This document shows, in pieces, positions 16,652 through 24,829 of a DNA stretch of 64,000 bases. Source of the stretch: JACVRW01 sp963733885. GTDB taxonomy: Bacteria > Actinomycetota > Thermoleophilia > Solirubrobacterales > Thermoleophilaceae. The notes beneath the pieces were generated by a model, which was not told the origin of the DNA, did no database searches, and saw only the letters and a list, made by a program, of their open reading frames with translations. Both the position numbers and the translations under genes were made by a program. Location: the NCBI GenBank assembly GCA_963733885.1, contig CAVTES010000015.1:124001-188000 (forward strand), in the 5' to 3' direction. Numbering within the stretch: the stretch's first letter is position 1; every line of letters begins with the position of its first letter.

Positions 16652-17350
16652 CTAAAGCTCTGTCGCCGCCCCGGGCTCGAGGACCCGGACGTCCACCTCC
16701 GGGGCGAGCTCCGCGACCCGGCTGGCGAACCGGTGTGGCGGCGTGTCGAACCAGGCTCCCCGCCGCCGGCCGCGCGGGTGGAGCGTACCCCAGTGGATTG
16801 GGACGGCGACGGCGGGACGCAGCAGCGCCGCGGCCTCCGCGGCCTGCTCGGCGTCCATGTGCCCCGGGCCCATCGTCGGGCCCCATCCGGCCACCGGCAG
16901 CAGCGCGGCGTCGACGGGTGCGAGGTCGGCCATCTTGGGGAAGATGTCGGTGTCCCCGGCGAAGTACACGGACGGCCGCCCGCGGACGACGAAGCCGAGG
17001 GGTGTGGCGCGCGCTCCTCCCGGCCGGCGGCGGTCGTCATGCTCGGCGGGTGTCGCCTCGATCCGCAGCCCGGCCACCTCCACGGCGTCGCCGGGCACGA
17101 GCTCATCGACGTGCTGGACGCCGGCGGACCGCAGGATCGCGCCGGCGCCGGCCGGCGCGAGCACGCGGACCTCGCTCGGCAGCATTTTCAGCGACGGCAG
17201 GTCGAGATGGTCGTAGTGGAGGTGCGAGAGCAGCACCGCATCCACGCGGCCGGGCACCGCGGGCGCGGGCCCGTGGCGCCGCAGGTGGGCCACGCGCCCT
17301 CGCAACACGGGGTCTGTGAGCAGGCGGACGCCACCGTGCTCCAGTAGCAC
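16652..17350 (-). CDS. MBL-fold hydrolase (UlaG/UPF0173-like), 5' end unclear
   Basis: Metallo-beta-lactamase fold hydrolase. It shows LSHLHYDHLDLPSLK (H-x-H-x-D-H), a His in PAEHDDR, GDTDIFPKM and a late His in PIHWGTLHP. The frame also encodes the family's opening RISWLGHATVLLEHGGVRLL, but no ATG/GTG/TTG lies before those residues; the in-frame TAG at 17391-17389 precedes them. The first available start is the GTG at 17350, inside the conserved strand. Either a start is lost to an indel in the GCGCGCGC run near 17378 or the protein is truncated. It lies head-to-tail before the K+ channel. Substrate unknown. Confidence 0.75.
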   Translation of the reverse strand: MLLEHGGVRLLTDPVLRGRVAHLRRHGPAPAVPGRVDAVLLSHLHYDHLDLPSLKMLPSEVRVLAPAGAGAILRSAGVQHVDELVPGDAVEVAGLRIEATPAEHDDRRRPGGARATPLGFVVRGRPSVYFAGDTDIFPKMADLAPVDAALLPVAGWGPTMGPGHMDAEQAAEAAALLRPAVAVPIHWGTLHPRGRRRGAWFDTPPHRFASRVAELAPEVDVRVLEPGAATEL

Positions 17351-17388
17351 GGTGGCGTGGCCGAGCCAGGAGATCCGCGCGCGCGTGC

Positions 17389-17510
17389 CTACGCCGCGGC
17401 GCCGCGGTTGTCGAGTGCCTCCTGGAGCGCAGCCTCCTGCTCGTCCGAGAGCGAGCTCTGGATCACGTGGCCGCCGTACTTCGAGATCTCCGGGACACGA
17501 GGTTCGCCAT
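17389..17510 (-). pseudogene. Remnant of a small DUF1269-like gene
   Basis: An ATG at 17510 has a good AGGAGA 6 bases upstream and begins MANLV, but the rest of the recognisable sequence is in another frame: VPEISKYGGHVIQ, then SSLSDEQEAALQEALDNRG, ending at TAG 17391-17389. This matches the C-terminal tail of DUF1269-type proteins. The span is 122 bases, not a multiple of three. Start and tail survive while the body is missing, which looks like an internal deletion plus frameshift. The stop codon coincides with the limit of the MBL frame downstream. Confidence 0.45.
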
Positions 17511-17575
17511 GTCGTTCTCCTGATCCGGGGTCGTCTGCGGGGGCCGATGCTCGCCTGAAGGAGGGCTAGGGCGCA

Positions 17576-17621
17576 TCACCCTCACCGGGTGATTCCCGCT
17601 CACCCGTGGGACTCGGAAAAT
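17576..17621 (+). promoter_or_regulatory. Triple half-site promoter, copy 3
   Basis: TCACCC, N5, GGGTGA (17576-17592), N7, TCACCC (17600-17605), N10, GAAAAT (17616-17621). The predicted +1 is 17628, the G of the GTG that starts the LapA-like gene. Confidence 0.7.
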
Positions 17622-17627
17622 AGGCCC

Positions 17628-17885
17628 GTGCCGGACTCTGCCAACAAGCCCGTGCGCGCGGGAGGACGCGCGCCGGCCCGCGGACGGCGCGAGCGGGCGC
17701 GCACGGTCGCAGCCGTGGGGCTCGGCGGCCTCGCGGCCGCGTTCGCGGTCCTGAACGTGGACGAGGTCGAGGTGAACTGGATCCTCGGGACCTGGTCGAC
17801 CCCGCTGATCATCGTCATCGCGCTCTCGATCCTGATCGGAGCCGCGATCGGCTTCCTCGTGGGGCGGCGCCGGCGGGGCGAGTGA
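17628..17885 (+). CDS. LapA-like (DUF1049) membrane protein
   Basis: An 85-residue protein. A basic N-terminus (RAPARGRRERART) precedes two membrane helices, VAAVGLGGLAAAFAVLNV and STPLIIVIALSILIGAAIGF, joined by DEVEVNWILGTW, and it ends LVGRRRRGE. The N-V-D-x-V-x-V-N loop and the second helix are the DUF1049/LapA signature; in enterobacteria LapA helps control LPS synthesis, which this organism is not expected to make, so the role here is open. The GTG at 17628 is set by the promoter; earlier in-frame ATG at 17589 lies inside the operator. A 21-codon reading frame overlaps its stop (MRKAGIAALLVV...), too short to call. Confidence 0.75.
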   Translation: MPDSANKPVRAGGRAPARGRRERARTVAAVGLGGLAAAFAVLNVDEVEVNWILGTWSTPLIIVIALSILIGAAIGFLVGRRRRGE

Positions 17886-18055
17886 TGCGCAAAGCGGGCA
17901 TCGCGGCGCTTCTTGTGGTCGGCCTACGACCCTCGGGTGAGCCGGAGTGACTGAGACATTGCCCCGCCGCGCAGGAGCCTGCCCCAGGCGCGCCGAATTA
18001 CACGACGGGGCTCTACCAGCAGATCCTCGGAACCTGACGAAAGGGAGCAGGACGA

Positions 18056-18478
18056 ATGTCCACTGAGCCGCAGTACCAATCGCAGCGCCAACCGGAGGAG
18101 ATCTCAGGCTGGGCCGCCGGCGGAATCGTGTTCGCCGCGACCGTTCTGCTCATGGTGGGCATCTTCCAGGCCATTGCAGGCCTGGTGGCCATATTCGACG
18201 ACAACTTCTATGTCGTAACGCAGAACTACACGTTCGATCTCGACACGAGCGCTTGGGGATGGATCCACCTGCTCATCGGGCTCCTCCTCGCCGTGGTCGG
18301 CTGGTCGCTGTTCGCGCGCAAGACCTGGGCCGGGGTGGCCGCGATCACGATCGCGATGTTGAGCGCCATCGCGAACTTCTTCTTCATCCCGTACTACCCG
18401 TTCTGGGCGATCCTCATGATCGCGCTCGACGTGTGGGTGATCTGGGCGCTGACGCGACCCGGGGCGATCGAGACCTGA
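18056..18478 (+). CDS. DUF7144-type four-helix membrane protein
   Basis: A 140-residue integral membrane protein with four helices: GGIVFAATVLLMVGIFQAI, WIHLLIGLLLAVVGWSLF, WAGVAAITIAMLSAIANFF and WAILMIALDVWVIWAL. The loop NFYVVTQNYTFDLDTSAWGW is the conserved family signature. AAGGGAG lies 8 bases before the ATG, so this gene has a normal leader, unlike its neighbours. Common in actinobacteria among stress-type membrane genes; function unknown. Confidence 0.8.
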   Translation: MSTEPQYQSQRQPEEISGWAAGGIVFAATVLLMVGIFQAIAGLVAIFDDNFYVVTQNYTFDLDTSAWGWIHLLIGLLLAVVGWSLFARKTWAGVAAITIAMLSAIANFFFIPYYPFWAILMIALDVWVIWALTRPGAIET

Positions 18479-18504
18479 GGCCGGACCGCATCTGAGCGCC
18501 ACCC

Positions 18505-19179
18505 ATGGCCGAGGCGATCGGACAGGTCCTGTCGCTCGGTGTGGGGGTGGCGCTCAGCCCCGTGCCGATCATCGCGGTCGTGCTGATGCTCGGCACGCCG
18601 CAGGCCCGGGCGAACGGCCCGGCGTTCGTGCTCGGCTGGGTGATCGGGCTCGCGCTGGTGGGCACGGTGATCCTGCTCGTGTCGAGCGGGGCGGACGCCA
18701 GCGACGAGGGCGAGCCCGCCGACTGGGTTGGCGCCCTAAAAATCGTGCTCGGCGTGCTCCTCCTGCTGGTGGCGGCGCGGACCTGGCAGGTGCGGCCGCG
18801 CGGCGAACGGGAGGCTGAGCTGCCGAAGTGGATGCAGACGATCGACACGTTCACGGCGTCCAGGTCGATCGGCTTCGGAGCGCTTCTCAGCGGCGTGAAC
18901 CCGAAGAACCTGCTGCTCACGGTCGGCGCCGCAGCGGCCATCGCGCAGACCGGCATCCCGGCTGGCGAGCAGGCGGTTGCGCTGGCCGTGTTCGTGGTCG
19001 TCGGGACGCTCGGTGTGGGCATCCCGGTGGCGATCTACTTCCTGATGGGGGACCGCGCCGAGCGGCTCCTCGAAGACCTCAAGACGTGGATGGCCGCCCA
19101 CAACGCGGCGATCATGGCGGTGCTGTGCCTCATCATCGCGGCGAAGCTGATCGGGGACGGCCTGGCCGCGCTTGGCTAG
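18505..19179 (+). CDS. GAP/Sap-family membrane protein (LysE-like fold)
   Basis: A 224-residue protein with about six helices: LSLGVGVALSPVPIIAVVLM, PAFVLGWVIGLALVGTVILL, a third around ALKIVLGVLLLLVAA, then GALLSGVNPKNLLLTVGAAA and two more. The N-P-K-N motif and overall plan match the GAP family, which includes the mycobacterial sulfolipid-1-addressing protein Sap; members export lipids or small molecules. It lies 26 bases after the DUF7144 gene and may be co-transcribed. The transported compound is unknown. Confidence 0.8.
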   Translation: MAEAIGQVLSLGVGVALSPVPIIAVVLMLGTPQARANGPAFVLGWVIGLALVGTVILLVSSGADASDEGEPADWVGALKIVLGVLLLLVAARTWQVRPRGEREAELPKWMQTIDTFTASRSIGFGALLSGVNPKNLLLTVGAAAAIAQTGIPAGEQAVALAVFVVVGTLGVGIPVAIYFLMGDRAERLLEDLKTWMAAHNAAIMAVLCLIIAAKLIGDGLAALG

Positions 19180-19333
19180 TAGGGAGCTGTCCGAACAGCT
19201 GGAGCGTGAGGGAGTCCGTTTCTTTCTCGCGCGCGACATCGGCCAGGTGAGGGACGTGATGAGGCGCACCGCAGGCGAGCGCGAGGCGGAGCGCATCTAC
19301 CCGACCGTCCAGGCGGCCGTCGACGCGGCGTGA
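19172..19333 (+). pseudogene. C-terminal STAS fragment of a SulP-type transporter
   Basis: Directly at the end of the GAP gene a short frame reads ELSEQLEREGVRFFLARD, IGQVRDVMRRTAGERE and YPTVQAAVDAA, then TGA at 19331-19333. This is the last helix-strand-helix part of the STAS domain that ends SulP anion transporters. The transporter itself and the start of the STAS domain are absent. The only start is a TTG at 19172 overlapping the GAP stop. It is most easily read as a deletion scar, though the residues are unbroken. A good SD (AGGAGG) for the sulfatase follows. Confidence 0.45.
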
Positions 19334-19373
19334 AGCATGATGAGATCAGCGAGATCCCAATAGGAGGAATGCA

Positions 19374-21722
19374 ATGGCGCAGGAGTGGAACGGGCGGATC
19401 GCCCTTGACGTCCGCGACTCGAAGCCCGACTGGGCGCCGTTCGAGCAGCCGAAGGCGCCCCCGGGTGCCCCCAACGTGCTGATGATCGTGTGGGACGACG
19501 TCGGCTACGGGACCATGGACGTGTTCGGCGGCCCGATCGAGACGCCCACGATGCGCCGCATCGCGGACCAGGGCCTGCGCTACTCGAACTTCCACACGAC
19601 GGCGCTCTGCTCGCCCACCCGCTCGAGCCTGCTGAACGGCCGCAACGCCACAAGCAACGGCATGGCGTGCATCACGGAGGGCGCCGCCGGCTTCCCCGGC
19701 TTCTCGGCGCGCATCCCCTTCGAGAACGGCTTCATCTCGGAGGTGCTGGGCGAGCGCGGCTGGAACACGTACGCGGTCGGGAAGTGGCACCTCACGCCGT
19801 CCGAGGAGTCGGACCTCTCGGCCTGGAAGCGGCGCTGGCCGCTGGGGCGCGGCTTCGAGCGCTTCTACGGGTTCCTCGGCGGCGAGACCCACCAGTGGTA
19901 TCCGGACCTGGTCTACGACAACCACCCGATCGACCAGCCCTACTCGCCCGAGGAGGGCTACCACCTTTCGCGCGACCTGGCGGACAGGGCGATCGAGTTC
20001 GTGCGCGATGCCAGGTCGATCGCGCCGGACAAGCCGTGGTACATGTACTTCTGCCCCGGCTGCGCGCACGCGCCGCACCACGTGTTCACGGAGTGGTCGG
20101 ACCGCTACCGGGGCCGGTTCGACGAGGGCTACGAGGCGATCCGGGCGTCGATCCTCGCCCGCCAGAAGGAGCTCGGCCTGCTGCCGGAGAACGCCGAGCT
20201 CTCGCCGATCAACCCGCACGGCGAGCCGGACGTGACCGGCCCGGACGGGCAGGCGTGGCCCGCGCTCGACTTCGTGCGGCCCTGGGACTCCCTGTCCGAG
20301 GACGAGCGGCGGCTGTTCGCGCGCATGGCCGAGGTGTACGCCGGCTTCGTCAGCTACACCGACCACGAGATCGGCCGGCTGGTGGACTACCTCGAGGAGT
20401 CGGGCCAGCTCGACAACACGATCGTGGTGGTCGTGTCGGACAACGGGGCGAGCGCCGAGGGCGGGCCGAACGGCTCCTTCAACGAGAACAAGTTCTTCAA
20501 CAACGTGCCGGACTCGATCGAGGACAACCTGAGGCACCTCGATGCGCTGGGCACGCCGGCCTCATACAACCACTACTGCTCGGGCTGGGCGTGGGCGTTC
20601 GACACGCCATTCCCGTACTGGAAGCGCTACGCCGGCTACGAGGGCGGCACGGCGGACATGTGCATCGTGTCGTGGCCTGAGGGGATCGCGGCGCGCGGCG
20701 AGGTGCGCGACCAGTACGTGCACGCCGTCGACGTCGTGCCGACACTCTACGAGCTGATCGGACTCGAGCCGCCCGAGGAGATCGGCGGCGCCGTCCAGAG
20801 CCCGATCGAGGGCGAGAGCTTTGCGGCCTCGCTGACGGACCCGGCCGTCCCGGGCAAGGAGACGCAGTTCTTCTCGATGCTCGGGCAGCGCGCCGTGTAC
20901 CACCAGGGCTGGCTCGCCAACACGATGCACCCGCCGATCTCCGGCTGGGGCAACTTCGACGACGACGAGTGGGAGCTCTATCACCTCGACGAGGACCGGT
21001 CGCAGACGCGCAATCTGGCCGCCGATCAGCCGGACAAGGTGGAGGAGCTGAAGCGGCTCTGGCACGAGCTGGCCGAGCGCTACAGCGGGATGCCGCTCGA
21101 CGACCGCACCGCGCTCGAGATCATCTCCACACCGAAGCCGCAGCCGGGGGTACCGCGCGAGCGTTACGTGTATTACCCGGACACGGCGGAGGTGCCCGAG
21201 TCTGTGGCGGTGAACATCCGGGGGCGCTCGTACACGATCGCGGCAGGCGTGTCGCTCGACACGCCCGAGGCGGAGGGCGTGCTCTTCGCGCACGGCGGGG
21301 TGGGCGGGGGCCACTCCCTCTATGTGAAGGACGGCCGCCTGCACTATCTCTACAACTGGCTCGGCGAGCGGCACCAGGTGGTGAGCTCGGACGGCGAGCT
21401 CGAGCCGGGCCGGCACGTGCTCAGCGCCGAGTTCCGCAAGACGGGGGACGACCCCGAGACGCGCAGCCCCCTCGGCACGCTCGCTCTGTATGTGGACGAC
21501 GAGCCGGTCGGCGAGGGCGAGATCATGACCCAGCCCGGCTTCTTCGCCCTCTGCGGCGATGGGCTGTGCGTGGGCCGCGACTCGGGATCACCCGTATCGC
21601 GCGAGCACACCGTCCCGTTTGCGTTCGCGGGCGGGAAGATCGAGCGCGTGGTGGTCGACGTGAGCGGCGACCCGTACCTCGACCACGAGAAGGAGGTGCT
21701 CGCCTGGCTGGCGCGTGACTGA
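19374..21722 (+). CDS. Arylsulfatase, Cys-type, formylglycine dependent
   Basis: A 782-residue type I sulfatase, hydrolysing sulfate esters. It shows metal-binding DD at 41-42 (MIVWDDVGYG), the C-x-P-x-R signature CSPTRSSLLNGRN with Cys79 as the residue converted to formylglycine, AVGKWHLTP, and VVVVSDNGASAEGG. The last 170 residues are a beta-rich domain found in long bacterial arylsulfatases. No signal peptide is visible, so it is probably cytoplasmic, which suits the nearby cytoplasmic-type FGE. The start is decided by AGGAGG 8 bases upstream. It converges on the ZIP/FGE pair that likely serves it. Substrate unknown. Confidence 0.9.
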   Translation: MAQEWNGRIALDVRDSKPDWAPFEQPKAPPGAPNVLMIVWDDVGYGTMDVFGGPIETPTMRRIADQGLRYSNFHTTALCSPTRSSLLNGRNATSNGMACITEGAAGFPGFSARIPFENGFISEVLGERGWNTYAVGKWHLTPSEESDLSAWKRRWPLGRGFERFYGFLGGETHQWYPDLVYDNHPIDQPYSPEEGYHLSRDLADRAIEFVRDARSIAPDKPWYMYFCPGCAHAPHHVFTEWSDRYRGRFDEGYEAIRASILARQKELGLLPENAELSPINPHGEPDVTGPDGQAWPALDFVRPWDSLSEDERRLFARMAEVYAGFVSYTDHEIGRLVDYLEESGQLDNTIVVVVSDNGASAEGGPNGSFNENKFFNNVPDSIEDNLRHLDALGTPASYNHYCSGWAWAFDTPFPYWKRYAGYEGGTADMCIVSWPEGIAARGEVRDQYVHAVDVVPTLYELIGLEPPEEIGGAVQSPIEGESFAASLTDPAVPGKETQFFSMLGQRAVYHQGWLANTMHPPISGWGNFDDDEWELYHLDEDRSQTRNLAADQPDKVEELKRLWHELAERYSGMPLDDRTALEIISTPKPQPGVPRERYVYYPDTAEVPESVAVNIRGRSYTIAAGVSLDTPEAEGVLFAHGGVGGGHSLYVKDGRLHYLYNWLGERHQVVSSDGELEPGRHVLSAEFRKTGDDPETRSPLGTLALYVDDEPVGEGEIMTQPGFFALCGDGLCVGRDSGSPVSREHTVPFAFAGGKIERVVVDVSGDPYLDHEKEVLAWLARD

Positions 21723-21737
21723 GGCGAAGCCGGCGCG

Positions 21738-22436
21738 CTACGCCACCGACATCGCCGACGCCACGGCGAACCCGAGCGCCGTGACGAGGCCGGTGGTGCG
21801 GCCGGCCTGCCGCGTGGCGTCCGGGATCATCGAATCGACCAGCATCACGATCAGCGCTCCGGCCGCGAAGCCGTTGATGCCGCCCTGAAGCTCACCAGAG
21901 GCCGTGTCGGCGATGGCGAAGCCGATCGGGGTGGAGAGCGCGCACACGATCGTGACGCCGAGCCACAGCCGCACGACCCGCTCCCGGCTCTCCCCGGAGC
22001 CCTGCATCTCGCTCGCCCCGCCGACGGCCTCGGGCAGGTTCGAGACGAAGATGGCGGCGAGAAGGCCCACGCTCAGCCCCTCGCCGGAAGCCAGGCCGAT
22101 GCCGAGCACGAGCTGCTCGGGGATGCCGTCGAGGAAGGCGCCGAGCGCGAGCGCGGTGCCTGCGCTCGCGCCTCCCATGCGGGAGGCGAGCAGACCGGAC
22201 GCCACGTAGTACGTGAGCGCACCGACGGCCAGGCCTATCGCCACGGCCGGGCCACCCCCGATCTCCACGCCCTCCTGCGCCAGCTCGAAGCTCACCGCGC
22301 TGATCAGCGCTCCGGCGCCGAAGCCGAGCACGAGCCCCACAGCTTTGCGCGGCCATGGCCTCGCCAGTCCGATCAGGGCGCCGATCAGCAGCGAGAACGC
22401 CGCCAGAGCGCCCCAGCCAAGCGCCTCGCCGATCAC
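21738..22436 (-). CDS. ZIP-family metal transporter
   Basis: A 232-residue membrane protein with about seven helices. The metal-site helices are LALGAFLDGIPEQLVLGIG and AAIFVSNLPEAVGGASEM, the paired H/D-x-x-P-E motifs of ZIP proteins. The first motif has Asp in place of His, as in some bacterial ZIP relatives. It starts 10 bases after the FGE stop, so the two form an operon. By family it takes up divalent metals such as zinc, iron or manganese. Sulfatases need calcium and FGE needs copper, so metal supply to this pair is a possible but untested link. Confidence 0.82.
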   Translation of the reverse strand: MIGEALGWGALAAFSLLIGALIGLARPWPRKAVGLVLGFGAGALISAVSFELAQEGVEIGGGPAVAIGLAVGALTYYVASGLLASRMGGASAGTALALGAFLDGIPEQLVLGIGLASGEGLSVGLLAAIFVSNLPEAVGGASEMQGSGESRERVVRLWLGVTIVCALSTPIGFAIADTASGELQGGINGFAAGALIVMLVDSMIPDATRQAGRTTGLVTALGFAVASAMSVA

Positions 22437-22446
22437 CGCCTCAGCG

Positions 22447-23295
22447 TCACGCCGCGCGAACGACGCAGCGGAAGCCCAAGTGACAGGTGGAGGTGTCGAC
22501 CGGCTGCGCCATCCGCGCGGCCGGCCGGTAGCGGTGGCAGTAGTTCGGCGCGCACAGAAACGACCCGCCCTTCGTGACCTTGCGGGGGATCGGCACGTCC
22601 TGCGGCCCGAAACCGTCCACGGTCCATTCCCAGACGTTGCCGGTCATGTCGTACAGCCCGTGCCCGTTGGCCGGATAGGTGCCGACCGGCGACGTCCACT
22701 CCCACCCGTCGAGCCGCTTGTTGTTCATCGGGAAGTCGCCCTGCCAGGTGTTCGCCATGTGGCGGCCCCCCGGAGTCTCCTCGTCACCCCACGCGTAGCT
22801 GGCGCCCTCCAGCCCGCCGCGCGCCGCGAACTCCCATTCGACCTCCGTGGGAAGCTCCTTGCCCGCCCACTCGGCGTACGCCACGGCGTCCTCGTAGGCC
22901 ACGTGCACCACCGGGTGCTTCGAGAGCTTCTTCGCGGACGTCTCGGGCCCCTGGGGATGGCGCCAGTCCGCGCCCGGCACGTAGGTCCACCACTGGTACG
23001 CGTCTTCCAGGCCGACCGGGCGCTTCGGCTTCACGAACACGCTGGACGAGGGCACGAGCAGATCGGGGTGCGCGTCGGGGTACAGCTCCGGATCGGCCGG
23101 ACGCTCGGCGAGCGTCACGTGCCCCGTCTCCCCGACGAACCGGTTGAAGTCGCGGTTCGTCACCGGGTGCAAGTCGATCCAAAACCCGGCGGTGCTCGCG
23201 GCTCGCGCGGGGGCCTCCTCCGGGTAGCCGTCCTCGCTTCCCATGAGGAAGTCGCCGCCCTCGATCCACGCCATCGTGGCAGTGACGCTCTCCAT
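22447..23295 (-). CDS. Formylglycine-generating enzyme (sulfatase maturase, SUMF1/EgtB family)
   Basis: A 282-residue FGE-sulfatase domain protein. It opens with MAWIEGGDFLMGSEDGYPEE, shows LPTEVEWEFAARGG, YDMTGNVWEWTVDGFG and KGGSFLCAPNYCHRYRPAAR, and ends LGFRCVV. Cys248 and Cys253 form the C-x4-C pair that binds copper(I) in active FGEs; degenerate family members lack it, so this one should be catalytically competent. The enzyme oxidises the Cys of C-x-P-x-R to formylglycine, and such a Cys is present in the convergent sulfatase. No signal peptide is seen. Confidence 0.92.
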   Translation of the reverse strand: MESVTATMAWIEGGDFLMGSEDGYPEEAPARAASTAGFWIDLHPVTNRDFNRFVGETGHVTLAERPADPELYPDAHPDLLVPSSSVFVKPKRPVGLEDAYQWWTYVPGADWRHPQGPETSAKKLSKHPVVHVAYEDAVAYAEWAGKELPTEVEWEFAARGGLEGASYAWGDEETPGGRHMANTWQGDFPMNNKRLDGWEWTSPVGTYPANGHGLYDMTGNVWEWTVDGFGPQDVPIPRKVTKGGSFLCAPNYCHRYRPAARMAQPVDTSTCHLGFRCVVRAA

Positions 23296-23323
23296 CGCGA
23301 TCGGTCGAGGCTACAACGTGCCC

Positions 23324-23369
23324 TCACCCGACCCGGGTGATTCGCGTTCACCCTCCGAGCCACAAGGAT
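23324..23369 (+). promoter_or_regulatory. Triple half-site promoter, copy 4
   Basis: TCACCC, N5, GGGTGA (23324-23340), N7, TCACCC (23348-23353), N10, AAGGAT (23364-23369). The predicted +1 is 23376, the A of the ATG of the HerA-like gene. It has the least typical -10 of the set but identical spacing. Confidence 0.7.
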
Positions 23370-23375
23370 CTGAGC

Positions 23376-24821
23376 ATGGGCGATCCGCAGTTCGACCTCG
23401 AGGAGTACCGCGGGCTGCGCGAGGCGCTCGAGGCATCGATCCTGCCGCTCGCCACCTCCGTCGACGGGCGCCGGTTCGGCTACCAGGCGTCGCTGCACGA
23501 CCTCGACCTCGAGGCGGGCGGCTACGTGGTGCTCGACGGGGACGGGCCGGCGCGTCTGGGTGAGCTCATGTCGCTCGAGATGGAGCACCAGGAGACCGGG
23601 GCGCTCGACCGGCCCGGCCACATCCTCATCCGCGTCGCGCGCGGTGAGGGCACCGTGCTGACCGATGACGGCCGACCCTTCCACGACGCGACGGTGCGCC
23701 GCGCCATGCCGGACGAGGTCGGGCGCTGGCTCGAGGCCACGCGTCAGGATCGTGCCGGCCTCGCGGTCGGCGAGCTGGCGCTCGCGCGCGGCGTGCCGTT
23801 TGCGCTCGACGCCGCCGGCTTCGGCCGGCATACGTTCCTGTGCGGCCAGTCGGGCTCGGGCAAGACCTACTCACTGGGAGTGCTGCTCGAGCACCTTCTG
23901 ATGGAGACGAGCCTGCGCGTGGTCGTGCTGGACCCGAACTCGGACTACGTGCGGCTGGGGACCACGCGGGCCGGGGCCGATCCCGAGATCGCCGAGCGCT
24001 ACCGCACGGCGGCGTTCCCCGTGGGGATAAGGAGCGGCACGAGCGGCGAGGACCGGATCGGCGTCCGCTTCCGCGACCTCAGCCCGGCCGCCCAGGCGGC
24101 CGTGCTGAGGCTCGACCCCGTGGCCGACCGGGAGGAGTACGGGGAGCTGCTCGCGCTTGTGGAGGACGAGGGCGTCAGAAGCGTCGAGGACCTCGCCCGC
24201 TCCACCGCGGACGCGCTCAAGCTGCGCGCCCGCAACCTCCGGATCGACCGCTGGGGCATCTGGCCCGGGCCGGACGGCGAGTCACTGCCCGACGAAGTCG
24301 TGGGTGCGAACGCCCCGCGCTGCCTCGTGGTGGACCTCGGCTCGCTACCGACGCGCGAGGAGCAGGCGCTCGCCGCCGGCGTGGTGCTCGAGCGTCTCTG
24401 GCGCGAGCGCGCGCGCCGCGAGCCGGTGGCGGTCGTGATTGACGAGGCCCACAACGTCTGTCCGGCCGAGCCTGACGATCCCCTCACCGCGCTCGCCACC
24501 GCGGACGCGATCAGGATCGCCGGCGAGGGGCGCAAGTTCGGCCTGTACCTGATCGTCGTGACCCAGCGACCGCAGAAGGTGCACGAGAACGTGCTGTCAC
24601 AGTGCGACAACCTCGTCCTCATGCGGATGAACTCGACCGCGGACCTCGGTCATGTGGCCCGCGTGTTCTCCTTCGTGCCGCCGGGCCTGGTCGACCGCGC
24701 GGCCGTGTTCTCCCAAGGCGAGGCGCTGGTGGCAGGCAAGATCGCTTCACATCCGGCCCTGATCCGCTTCGGCGCTCGCATCACCGAGGAGGGCGGGGCG
24801 GACGTGGCCGGCTGGGCGTAG
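23376..24821 (+). CDS. HerA-like P-loop ATPase (DUF87 type)
   Basis: A 481-residue protein. Residues about 20-150 are a beta-barrel-like HAS domain. The P-loop domain follows, with Walker A GQSGSGKT at 157-164, LRVVVLDPNSDYVRLG, Walker B VAVVIDEAHNV and LIVVTQRPQKVHENVLSQCDN (sensor region), ending ALVAGKIASHPALIRFGARI. This is the HerA/DUF87 group of hexameric ATPases. HerA partners in DNA end resection or in defence usually carry NurA or SIR2 genes nearby; none is seen here, so it may be a stand-alone ATPase. The ATG at 23376 is predicted leaderless. It leads a likely operon with the YihY and HAD genes. Confidence 0.82.
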   Translation: MGDPQFDLEEYRGLREALEASILPLATSVDGRRFGYQASLHDLDLEAGGYVVLDGDGPARLGELMSLEMEHQETGALDRPGHILIRVARGEGTVLTDDGRPFHDATVRRAMPDEVGRWLEATRQDRAGLAVGELALARGVPFALDAAGFGRHTFLCGQSGSGKTYSLGVLLEHLLMETSLRVVVLDPNSDYVRLGTTRAGADPEIAERYRTAAFPVGIRSGTSGEDRIGVRFRDLSPAAQAAVLRLDPVADREEYGELLALVEDEGVRSVEDLARSTADALKLRARNLRIDRWGIWPGPDGESLPDEVVGANAPRCLVVDLGSLPTREEQALAAGVVLERLWRERARREPVAVVIDEAHNVCPAEPDDPLTALATADAIRIAGEGRKFGLYLIVVTQRPQKVHENVLSQCDNLVLMRMNSTADLGHVARVFSFVPPGLVDRAAVFSQGEALVAGKIASHPALIRFGARITEEGGADVAGWA

Positions 24822-24829
24822 CCGCTCCG

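Noticed and set aside
23376..24821. Defence role (HerA-NurA or HerA-SIR2) for the HerA-like ATPase
   Set aside because: No nuclease or SIR2 gene is nearby; neighbours are YihY and HAD proteins, and the shared promoter links it to membrane genes instead.
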